The translations under genes were made by a program, and so were the position numbers. A stretch of 64,000 bases of DNA from RHKX01 sp963743875 (GTDB lineage: Bacteria > Actinomycetota > Thermoleophilia > Solirubrobacterales > 70-9), in assembly GCA_963743875.1 (NCBI GenBank), contig CAVURM010000001.1, positions 620,001 through 684,000 of the forward strand. The letters are read 5' to 3'. A model generated the notes under the pieces. That model searched no databases and was not told the DNA's origin. It worked only from the letters and a program-made list of their open reading frames with translations. Below, piece after piece: positions 53,844 to 61,614 of this stretch. Each line of letters opens with the position of its first letter. Within the stretch, counting starts at the first letter, position 1.

Positions 53844-54446
53844 TCAGATCCTCATGTTGACGTGAAAGGGAAACGAGTAGCTCTCCGAGATGCGGGCGAA
53901 GCGGCCCGGGCTCAGGTAGGCGAGCAGCGGCTGGTTGAAGATCAGATCGGCGTCGTCGTCGTCGGCCGCCCTCATCGCGCCCGGTGCCACCGCCGCGGCC
54001 ACGATGCGCCCGATGATCACGGTGTTGCGACCAAAGCCTTCGACGATCCGATCGAGCTCGCACTCCAGCCAGAGGTAGGAGTCCTCGACCAGGACGCCAT
54101 CCACCTCGCGGGAGGGGAACGTCCTGATCCCGGCCAATCCGGGCTTGGAGTTGTCGTCCGCCCGCGGGGAGGCCGAGAGGCTGGCGGCGACGATTCCGTC
54201 CGGGCGCGGGAAGCTGACCGTGAACTCGCCGGTGCGCTGGGCGTTCCCCTGCGTTGCGTGTTCGGGGCTGCAGACGAAGCAGAAGTAGTTGTCCCATCCC
54301 AGCGGCATGGCCATGTGCTTGGCGGCCAGGTCGTGGCCGTCGTCTTCGACCGTGCCCACGATCACGAGGGGCGCGACGGTGAAGAACCGATTCCAGATCG
54401 GCCGGTCGACGGAAAGGGGTATGGCTCGTTCGGCTGCGTCCTCCAT
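53844..54446 (-). CDS. Flavin reductase-like FMN-binding protein
   Basis: 200 aa. NRFFTVAPLVIVGTVEDDGH then HMAMPLGWDNYFCFVCSPEH and GEFTVSFPRPDG are the split-barrel flavin reductase motifs. It probably reduces or binds FMN with NAD(P)H. It heads the operon with the M20 peptidase and DUF1611. The product could supply reduced flavin to an unlinked oxygenase; no partner is in the window. Confidence 0.87.
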   Translation of the reverse strand: MEDAAERAIPLSVDRPIWNRFFTVAPLVIVGTVEDDGHDLAAKHMAMPLGWDNYFCFVCSPEHATQGNAQRTGEFTVSFPRPDGIVAASLSASPRADDNSKPGLAGIRTFPSREVDGVLVEDSYLWLECELDRIVEGFGRNTVIIGRIVAAAVAPGAMRAADDDDADLIFNQPLLAYLSPGRFARISESYSFPFHVNMRI

Positions 54447-54456
54447 CAGAAGCGCC

Positions 54457-54621
54457 CTACCCGTCGCGCGACATGGACCGGCTGGCGTGGGCCCCCGCCA
54501 GGTCGAGCGCGACCGCGAGGATCAGCGTTCCCAGCCAGACGTTGACCGGGTCGGCGATCAGCGGCTCGTGGCTGCCAACGTTGTTGCAGACGAACCAGAT
54601 CAGAAACCAGAGGATTGTCAT
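54457..54621 (-). CDS. Small membrane protein coupled to UspA
   Basis: 54 aa from the ATG at 54621 (MTILWFLIWFVCNNVGSHEP). The longer frame from 54681 overlaps the UspA gene too far. Two short hydrophobic stretches (the first 14 residues, and WLGTLILAVALDLAGAH) could form a hairpin in the membrane. Its start overlaps the UspA stop by 4 bp, so it is translated with the stress protein. No recognised family. Confidence 0.65.
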   Translation of the reverse strand: MTILWFLIWFVCNNVGSHEPLIADPVNVWLGTLILAVALDLAGAHASRSMSRDG

Positions 54622-55523
54622 TTTTCGGCGACCTCCTGGGGCGCTTCGGTGACTGAACGCGGCATCACGATCACCGGGCACGCGGCGCGGCGGACGACGG
54701 CCGAGGACACGGCGCCGAGGAGGACCCGTTTCAGGGGTCCGTATCCGCGCGAGCCGATGACGAGCAGGTCAAGATCGCGAGATGCTTCGACGAGGGCAAA
54801 CCGGGGGTCGCCCTCGCTGAGGCGGGTCCGGACATCGAGCGCCGGCGGGAGCTCCGCCGCCACCGACTCGACGGCCTCCCGCAACTGGGCGCGAGCTTTC
54901 TGCCGTCCCTCCTCGGTTGCGACCAGAACCGGCCATTCCTCCGTACCGGGCGCCGCCGCGAGCGGCTCGTCGGGGTCTGCAACGGCGACCAGCTCGAGCG
55001 ACGCCCCGGCGGCAGGCGCCAGTTCGGCCGCCAGGCCGAGGGCGCTCTCGGCCTCGGCGGAACCGTCGTAGGCGACGCCGATGGTCTGCAACTTCGCATC
55101 GACGGCGTCGAAGTCGTGCGGTGCGATCGCGAGCGGGCACGGCGCACCGGACATCAGTCGATCCGCGACGGTGCCCGGGAGCACGCGGCCGATCGTGCCA
55201 CGGTGGGTCGATCCGAGCACCATCAGATCAGCCTCGCGTCGTTCCGCGAGGAGGCTGAGGTCCCGGGGAGGGCTCGAACCGCAGACCGCAACGGTCTCAA
55301 CTGAGCCGACCCCCTGCAGACCCTCCCGCGCCTCGGCGGCAAGCCGCTCTTCGTCGTCCTTCAACATTCGTTCATACAGCGCCCAGGTCGCCTCGGTCGG
55401 GGCGTAGGTGAGCACCGAAGCGGCAATCACGTCCGCACCCATGAGCGGGGCGAGGACCCGGGTGAGGGCGAGGGCGTCGCGGGAGCCGGACAGGCCGTCA
55501 TAGCCGACGAGAATGCTGGGCAT
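54618..55523 (-). CDS. Tandem universal stress protein (UspA) domains
   Basis: 301 aa with two Usp folds. The first starts MPSILVGYDGLSGSRDALAL and has VLGSTHRGTIGRVLPGTVAD (ATP-binding G-2x-G-9x-G(S/T) type). The second starts QTIGVAYDGSAEAESALGLA and has VIGSRGYGPLKRVLLGAVSS. The ATP-binding pattern appears in both. A cytosolic stress or energy-state protein. Confidence 0.93.
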   Translation of the reverse strand: MPSILVGYDGLSGSRDALALTRVLAPLMGADVIAASVLTYAPTEATWALYERMLKDDEERLAAEAREGLQGVGSVETVAVCGSSPPRDLSLLAERREADLMVLGSTHRGTIGRVLPGTVADRLMSGAPCPLAIAPHDFDAVDAKLQTIGVAYDGSAEAESALGLAAELAPAAGASLELVAVADPDEPLAAAPGTEEWPVLVATEEGRQKARAQLREAVESVAAELPPALDVRTRLSEGDPRFALVEASRDLDLLVIGSRGYGPLKRVLLGAVSSAVVRRAACPVIVMPRSVTEAPQEVAEK

Positions 55524-55699
55524 GCAACGACACTAGGGCGCCTGGGTCGGCGGTTCCTCCGCATCCAGTACCGAATCGGTTCCGAGGCTCCGTAGCCGCA
55601 ACGGATGGCGACTGTGGATCGCTTCCGATGCGAGAGGGGGCTCTTCGCCCTTAACTTGACGCTGAGGACATCCCATCCGAGCTAGGACCTCCGAATCTC

Positions 55700-57082
55700 A
55701 TGACGAGCAGTAGACCTCCGATCGGCGCAGCCGCCGCGACAGCGGATAACGACAATGACACCGGGCCCTTTCGGGATCGTCGCGAGGCCGGTCGGGCTCT
55801 CGGGCGAGCGCTGGCCGACCTGGCGGCTGACGAGCCGATCGTCGTCGCGCTGCCTCGAGGCGGAGTTCCGGTGGCCTACGAGGTGGCACTCGCGCTCGGA
55901 GCGCCGCTCGACATCGGCCTCGTTCGCAAGCTCGGCTCGCCGATGCAGCCCGAACTCGGAATCGGCGCGATCGGCGAGGACGGACGCGGCATCGTCGATC
56001 AGGACGCCGTACGCCGGCTGGGAGTCTCCCGCGAGCAACTTCAAGAGATCATCGATTCCGAACTCGAGGAGCTTCGTCGCCGCGCGGATCGCTATCGGCC
56101 GGACACTCCGCCCCTTGACGTCGACGGTCGGACGATCATCCTGGTCGACGACGGCCTGGCCACCGGTCTCACGGCGCTGGCCGCGGCCCGGGTGCTCAGG
56201 GCCCGTGGCGCCCTGAGCGTGATCCTCGCCGTACCGGTCTGCCCGCGCGAGATCGAGGCCGGCGTCAGATCGGCATTCGACGGATTCGTCTGTCTGCATT
56301 CTCCCGAGCCCTTCGGGGGAGTCGGCCGGGGTTACGACGACTTCACGCAGACGACCGACGCTGAGGTCATCGAGCTGATGAGCAGTGCCCGTGGCCCGGT
56401 CGCCTCCGACCTTCGATCGCAACCGGCCGGCCACGGGTTCGAGGTGACCATTCCGAGCCATGATGAGATCGAGCTCAACGGGACGCTTCGTATCCCGGAG
56501 CGGGCGAACGGACTCGTGATCTTCGCCCACGGCAGCGGCTCGAGCAGGTTCAGCCCCCGCAACCGAGAGGTCGCTGCGACGCTCAACGGCGCGGGCCTGG
56601 GGACTCTGCTCTTCGACCTGCTGACCGACCGGGAGGCCAAGGATCGCGAGAAGGTCTTCGACATCGGGCTGCTCGCCGGTCGGCTGCTGGACGCGCTCGT
56701 CTGGGCGCAGCATGCAGAGGAGGCGCAAGGGCTGCCGATCGGGCTCTTCGGGGCCTCGACTGGAGCGGCCGCCGCACTGAAGGCCGCGGCCGTCGCCGGC
56801 GGCGGCGTGGGGGCCGTCGTCTCCCGAGGCGGTCGGCCCGATCTAGCGGGCGAGGATCTGGCTCGCGTCGTCTCCCCCACCCTGCTGATCGTCGGGGGAG
56901 CCGATGAACAGGTACTGGCTTTGAATCAACAGGCGTCCCGGCAGCTTGCGGGGATGCACGAACTCGAGGTCGTCGAGGGCGCCGGGCACCTGTTCGAGGA
57001 GCCGGGCGCACTCGACGAGGTCGCCCGCCTCGCCGCTCATTGGTTCACCGCGCATCTCTCGGAGGGGCGCGTCGCCCGGTGA
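55700..57082 (+). CDS. Phosphoribosyltransferase-dienelactone-hydrolase-like fusion
   Basis: 460 aa. Residues 1-230 are a type I phosphoribosyltransferase: VVALPRGGVPVAYEVALALG, RTIILVDDGLATGLTALAAA (the PRPP loop) and VPVCPREIEAGVRSAFDGFV. Residues 240-460 are an alpha/beta hydrolase: LVIFAHGSGSSRFSPRNREV, GLFGASTGAAAALKAAAVAG (nucleophile Ser in GAST), LLIVGGADEQVLALN and the late VVEGAGHLFEEPGALD (catalytic His). Similar fusions are known, function not established. Divergent from UspA with a 175-bp gap. Confidence 0.92.
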   Translation: MTSSRPPIGAAAATADNDNDTGPFRDRREAGRALGRALADLAADEPIVVALPRGGVPVAYEVALALGAPLDIGLVRKLGSPMQPELGIGAIGEDGRGIVDQDAVRRLGVSREQLQEIIDSELEELRRRADRYRPDTPPLDVDGRTIILVDDGLATGLTALAAARVLRARGALSVILAVPVCPREIEAGVRSAFDGFVCLHSPEPFGGVGRGYDDFTQTTDAEVIELMSSARGPVASDLRSQPAGHGFEVTIPSHDEIELNGTLRIPERANGLVIFAHGSGSSRFSPRNREVAATLNGAGLGTLLFDLLTDREAKDREKVFDIGLLAGRLLDALVWAQHAEEAQGLPIGLFGASTGAAAALKAAAVAGGGVGAVVSRGGRPDLAGEDLARVVSPTLLIVGGADEQVLALNQQASRQLAGMHELEVVEGAGHLFEEPGALDEVARLAAHWFTAHLSEGRVAR

Positions 57083-57124
57083 CGAGCGCGCGGGTCACGG
57101 ACCGATGAGGAAGGGTGGTCGGTG

Positions 57125-58366
57125 ATGACGGCTCACACCGAGGACGGGGGTCCGAGCGCTAGGCAGCCCTACGCGAGCCGGGAGTCGACCAGTGCGGCAT
57201 TCGCCGCCCATGTGAACCGGGGAAAGGTCCGAGCTCTGGAGGCGATCGGGGTCGACATCGTGATCGGGGAGCGCGCGGGAGCCCGTTTCCAGGACGCGTA
57301 CTCCGGTCGCTGGTACTGGAACTGCCACTGCAACGGCGGCGTCTTCAACCTGGGGCACCGCAATCCGAAGGTGGTTGCGGCGGTGAAGGAGGGACTCGAC
57401 CACGTCGACGTCGGCAACCATCACCTCGTCAGCGGCTGGCGCGCCCGGCTTGCCGAGCAGCTGGCGGCCAGCACGAACGGCGCCCTCCCCCACGCCGTCT
57501 TCACCCCCTCGGGCACCGAGTCGGTCGACCTGGCGCTGCGGCTGGCGCGCGCGACGACCGGGCGATCGCAGATAGTCGCCGCGCTCGGTGCCTATCACGG
57601 CCTCAGCGGGTTCGCGCTCGCTGCCAGCGACCCGCGCTGGTTCGACCCGTTCGGCTTTGCCCCGCAGGGCTTCGTCCACGTCCCCTATAACGATGCGGCG
57701 GCGATGCGAGATGCCATCGGCTCCGAGACGGCCGCCGTGATCCTCGAGTCGATTCCCGCCACGCTCGGGTTCCCCGCCCCGGCACCCGGCTATCTGGCGG
57801 CGGTCGTCGAGGCGGCGCGCTCGGCCGGCGCACTGGTGATCCTCGACGAGGTCCAGACGGGGCTCGGCCGCACCGGCACCAACTGGTACTACCAACAGGA
57901 GGGAGTCGAGCCCGACCTGCTGATCACCGGAAAGGGACTCGGCGGCGGGGTCTATCCGATCAGCGCCATGATGCTCCGCCCGGAACTCGAGTCGTTCTTC
58001 GACGGCAATCCGTTCGCCTATGTCTCGACCTTCGGCGGTGCCGAGATCGGCTGCATCGCGGCCTCGGCCGTTATGGAAGAGGTCGCGGCGCCGGGCTTTC
58101 TCGAGCGGGTCGAGCAGCTCGGGAATCGCTTCGAGCGTGCCTTCGAGGGAATGCCGTTCGGACTTCGTCGCTTTGGGTTGACAATGGGGCTCAGATTCGA
58201 CGAACCGCAGGGCGGCGTACTCGCCGCCAAGCGTCTGATCGACGCTGGGGTGTTCGCCGTCTACGCCGAGCACGACCACTCGGTCACCCAGTTCAAGCCA
58301 CCCCTGATCGTCACCGAAGCCGAGGTCGACGAGATCTCCACGGTGGTCGGGGCCACGCTCAAGTGA
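57125..58366 (+). CDS. Class III (PLP-dependent) aminotransferase
   Basis: 413 aa from ATG 57125; a GTG one codon upstream is less likely. RYWNCHCNGGVFNLGHRNPK-type N-terminus (here WYWNCHCNGGVFNLGHRNPK), FTPSGTESVDLALRLARATT, the PLP Asp motif LVILDEVQTGLGRTG and the PLP Lys in DLLITGKGLGGGVYPISAMM. The substrate amine (omega-amino acid, ornithine-like, or other) cannot be fixed. Its stop overlaps the next gene's GTG by 4 bp, so it is coupled with the kinase-like gene. Confidence 0.9.
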   Translation: MTAHTEDGGPSARQPYASRESTSAAFAAHVNRGKVRALEAIGVDIVIGERAGARFQDAYSGRWYWNCHCNGGVFNLGHRNPKVVAAVKEGLDHVDVGNHHLVSGWRARLAEQLAASTNGALPHAVFTPSGTESVDLALRLARATTGRSQIVAALGAYHGLSGFALAASDPRWFDPFGFAPQGFVHVPYNDAAAMRDAIGSETAAVILESIPATLGFPAPAPGYLAAVVEAARSAGALVILDEVQTGLGRTGTNWYYQQEGVEPDLLITGKGLGGGVYPISAMMLRPELESFFDGNPFAYVSTFGGAEIGCIAASAVMEEVAAPGFLERVEQLGNRFERAFEGMPFGLRRFGLTMGLRFDEPQGGVLAAKRLIDAGVFAVYAEHDHSVTQFKPPLIVTEAEVDEISTVVGATLK

Positions 58367-59256
58367 GCATCGGGGCCGCCCTCTCCGACCACGATCTTGG
58401 AGAACTCGACGACCGCGTGGAGCGGGTGCTCTCGGCCGGCGAAGAGGAGAGCCTCCCCGTACTCGGATACGGCGAGATCTCCCTCGTCCTCGGCTGGCCC
58501 ACCGACGACCCACGATTCGCCTGCAAGCGAATGCCGGTCTTCGACACGAGGTCGCGGTTCGAGTCCTACCGGCGGACCCTGGAGGACTACATCGAGGCCC
58601 TCGGAGCCGCTGGGATCAACGTGATCGAAACGCGAATGCGCGGGGTCGAGCGGACCGACGGGACGGTTGCCGCATACGTGGTGCAACCGGTGCTGGAGGC
58701 GGCGACCCTGGCGCCGGCCATCCTGCGGCGGGGCGACCCGGTGATGGGCCACCAAATCGTCGTCGCCGTGGTCGACGCGGCGGCGGGCACGGTCTCGCCC
58801 CGGCTCGGTCTCGACGCCCAGCTCTCCAACTGGGCGTGGAAGGACGAAGCACTGGCCTACATCGACGTCTCGACCCCGATGATCTGGGACGGCGACGACC
58901 GCTCGAAGCTGGATCTCGAGCCCCTGGCTCAGGCCTACCCCATGATCCTCCGGGCGGCGCTTCGACGATTCGTCGCTCCCGGAATCCTCGACGGCTACCG
59001 CGATCTGCGCAAGGTCTATCTCGACCTGACCGGCAACCTGCTCAAGGAGCGACTCGACGCCTGGCTCCCCGAGTTCCTGGTGCCGATCAACCGGCACCTC
59101 GAGGAGCCGCTGACCGAGCGGGAGGTCCACCGCTACTACCGATCCGACGCGCGCCTCTGGGCAGCCCTGCTCGGATTGAGACGCCTCGATCGCGCATGGA
59201 GGAGGCGGACGGGCCGGCCCTATCCGTTCCTGCTGCCGGGTCGGATCGAGCGCTGA
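58363..59256 (+). CDS. Kinase-like protein coupled to the aminotransferase
   Basis: 297 aa from GTG 58363. The layout fits an aminoglycoside-phosphotransferase-like fold: GYGEISLVLGWPTDD (Gly-rich strand), FACKRMPVF (the beta3 Lys), then DAQLSNWAWKDEALAYIDVS (catalytic-loop Asn and metal Asp, D-x-S in place of DFG). It may be a DUF6206-type protein; I cannot name it firmly. Coupling suggests it phosphorylates a substrate or product of the aminotransferase. Confidence 0.7.
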   Translation: MSIGAALSDHDLGELDDRVERVLSAGEEESLPVLGYGEISLVLGWPTDDPRFACKRMPVFDTRSRFESYRRTLEDYIEALGAAGINVIETRMRGVERTDGTVAAYVVQPVLEAATLAPAILRRGDPVMGHQIVVAVVDAAAGTVSPRLGLDAQLSNWAWKDEALAYIDVSTPMIWDGDDRSKLDLEPLAQAYPMILRAALRRFVAPGILDGYRDLRKVYLDLTGNLLKERLDAWLPEFLVPINRHLEEPLTEREVHRYYRSDARLWAALLGLRRLDRAWRRRTGRPYPFLLPGRIER

Positions 59257-59690
59257 GCGGACCACGACCCACGGGCTCGATCGCCTAATCCCGTACCGAC
59301 CACGGATGATCCGACGGGGACCCTGTGGGATGGTCTTAGGACGATGGATTCAGACGAACGAACCCCCCGAAAGCCTCCGGTCAGCTCCCGGAGATCGCGG
59401 CTCGGCGCGGCCGAGGAATCCGAGGACGGCCGGCCGTTGAAACACGACTCCGTCGGCGGGACCGCAATCCCACCCACGAGCCTGCGACTGCGCTTGGCGC
59501 GCCTCTATCTGTCCCGACTCCCTCGAGCCGGCGTCAAGAGGTAGCCAGGCTGATATATCGGCGATCGGGCAGTCGACGATGACGAGGCGGCGAGGGCAAG
59601 CGTGCTCGTATGACGAGGAGAGGCTCGCCCTCAATCCCGTAGCGACTACGGAAGTTTTCTCCGATGTGCCTGTGAGAAAGTCGGGCCAGG
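59257..59690. other. Intergenic region before the nitrate regulator
   Basis: A 66-codon frame at 59344-59544 (MDSDERTPRKPPVSSRRSRL...) is possible but unsupported. Closer to the regulator are CCGTAG-CGA-CTACGG (59637-59651) and TTTCTC-N12-GAGAAA (59656-59679), both possible operators 12-50 bp upstream of the ATG at 59691. Confidence 0.4.
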
Positions 59691-60374
59691 ATGGACGTAC
59701 CCGACCAGGATCCGCGCGGCCCGCTCGACCAGCCCACGGCGGCGCGGATGTTCGAGGTCATGAATTCCAGGAGGCGTCGCCTCTCCACCGCTGAGCTGGC
59801 CGAGCTGGCCGATGTTCATCCCAACAGCGCTCGGCTCCACCTCGCTCGGCTGTCCGAGGCTGGGTTGATCCAGCGATCCACTGTCGCCGGCGACCGCGGT
59901 CGCCCGCATTACGAATGGTGGATCTCACCGGACGCCCGCATCGACGGTGAGAGACCCGTCGCCTACCGAGACCTGGCGAACTGGCTCAGCCGCTCGATCT
60001 CCACGTTCGGCGGCGAACTGGAGGATGTCGAGGCCGCCGGGTGCCAGATCGGCAGAGGTCTCGTTCCCGCAGGGGGCGGCGGCGAGCCCGGGGAGGTGCT
60101 GCAGAGCGCCCTCTCGGCGATGGGGTTCCAACCCAGCCGCCGTGACGATGACACGAGAACCAGCTTCAGGCTCAGGAACTGTCCCTACCGCGACGTCGCC
60201 AAGGCGAACCCCGGTGTGGTCTGCACCTTGCACCGAGGGATCGCTCGCGGCCTCGTGGGGCAGGTCGATCCCGATGCGGAGCTGACCGGTTTCGTGGTCA
60301 AGGACCCCGAAAGGGCCGGATGCCTGATCGAGATCGAGATACCCGCCCGTGCCACCACGAAGGAGGCGATCTGA
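59691..60374 (+). CDS. HTH transcriptional regulator with C-terminal cysteines, nitrate-operon linked
   Basis: 227 aa. A winged HTH (RRRRLSTAELAELADVHPNS then ARLHLARLSEAGLIQRS) is at the start. The C-terminal part has LRNCPYRDVAKANPGVVCTL and PERAGCLIEIEIPA, a Cys pattern of the type used by Fe-S-cluster-sensing SufR-like regulators. It probably senses redox state or nitric oxide and controls the genes behind it. Its stop is 1 bp before the narK start, so it is in the operon. Confidence 0.8.
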   Translation: MDVPDQDPRGPLDQPTAARMFEVMNSRRRRLSTAELAELADVHPNSARLHLARLSEAGLIQRSTVAGDRGRPHYEWWISPDARIDGERPVAYRDLANWLSRSISTFGGELEDVEAAGCQIGRGLVPAGGGGEPGEVLQSALSAMGFQPSRRDDDTRTSFRLRNCPYRDVAKANPGVVCTLHRGIARGLVGQVDPDAELTGFVVKDPERAGCLIEIEIPARATTKEAI

Positions 60375-61614
60375 ATGCCGGACGGTGAAGGCTCTGCATC
60401 GCCGAAGGGAAACGCCCGCGAGCTCACCCTGGCGACTGTCTCGTTTGCGATCTGCTTCTACGCGTGGGCGCTGCTCGGGCCGCTGGGGCCCGATCTGCAG
60501 GAGCAGCTGGACCTGACCGATAGCCAGCTGGCCCTGACCATCTCGATCCCGGTCGTCCTCGGCTCGCTGATGCGAATCCCGCTCGGAGTGCTGACCGATC
60601 GCTACGGTGGACGGAAGGTCTTCACGCTGTTGATGGCGTACACGCCGCTTCCGTTGATCGGCCTGGCGTTGTTCAACGATTCCTGGGCGGCGGTGCTGGT
60701 ATTTGCGCTTCCTGCTGGGGTTCGCGGGCGCTTCGTTCGCGGTGGGCGTGCCGTTCGTCAACAAGTGGTACCCGCCACATCGCAGGGTTTTGCACTTGGC
60801 GTCTACGGCGTCGGGATGGGCGGCACGGTCGTGGCCGCGCTGACCGCGCCGGGAATCGCGACGCGACCAGCCTCGACGTCACCGTTCTGGATCGCGGCCG
60901 CAATCGTGGCCGTGATGTCGACCGTCTTCTGGTCCTGGCCAAGGACGCGCCGGGCTCCGTTCAGGGCAGGACCGGATCGATGCTCTCCGCGCTCTCGGCC
61001 TTTCGCGGCCCGGGGGAGCGGGCGGGCCTGGGCACTGACGCTCTTCTACTTCATGGCCTTCGGCGGGTTCGTGGCGATGTTCCTCTACCTACCGAAGCTG
61101 CTCGTCGACGTGCACGACCTGACCAAGACCGGATGCCGGAGCCCGAGCAGCCGGATTCGCCCTGCTTGCAGTCGTCGCACGCCCGATCGGAGGCTGGCTC
61201 TCCGATCGGGTCGGTGCCGGACAGTGCTGGCCGACGTCGTTCGCGGGCACCGTCGTGCTCGCACTGGTCCTCGGCGCTTTCTACGAGGACATGGTGCCGC
61301 TGACGATTTCCTGCCTGACAATGGCGGTCTTCCTCGGCCTCGGAACCGGTGCCGTCTTCAGGCTCGTGCCCGAATGGTTCCCGGAGCACGTCGGCGCAGT
61401 AACCGGCGTTGTCGGTGCAGCCGGCGGGCTCGGTGGCTTCTTTCCTCCGCTGGTGATGGCCCTGGTGAAGTCCCAGACCGAGAGCTACACGCTCGGCTTC
61501 GTGCTGATGGCCGCGGTGGCGGCAATCTCACTGTTCGTGCTCAGGGCCGAGGGCAGGGCAACCGGACCTTCGGGTTCCGGACAGGCTGAAGCAACGGCGG
61601 GTGCGAGCTCGTGA
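60375..61614 (+). CDS. narK: Nitrate/nitrite transporter NarK, frameshifted as given
   Basis: About 413 aa MFS permease, about 12 helices. It opens LATVSFAICFYAWALLGPLG (NarK signature start), then IPLGVLTDRYGGRKVFTLLM (MFS loop motif). Later stretches in other frames read GFAGASFAVGVPFVNKWYPP, GFALGVYGVGMGGTVVAALT, YFMAFGGFVAMFLYLPKLLV, ARPIGGWLSDRVGAG and VTGVVGAAGGLGGFFPPLVM (the nitrate signature). Frame changes lie near 60705, 60785, 60930, 61025 and 61130. Its TGA overlaps the narG GTG, as in a coupled operon. The order suits nitrate uptake before reduction. Confidence 0.88.

Noticed and set aside
53862..54545. 227-codon plus-strand frame over the flavin reductase gene
   Set aside because: Antisense to a gene with clear flavin-reductase motifs; typical shadow.
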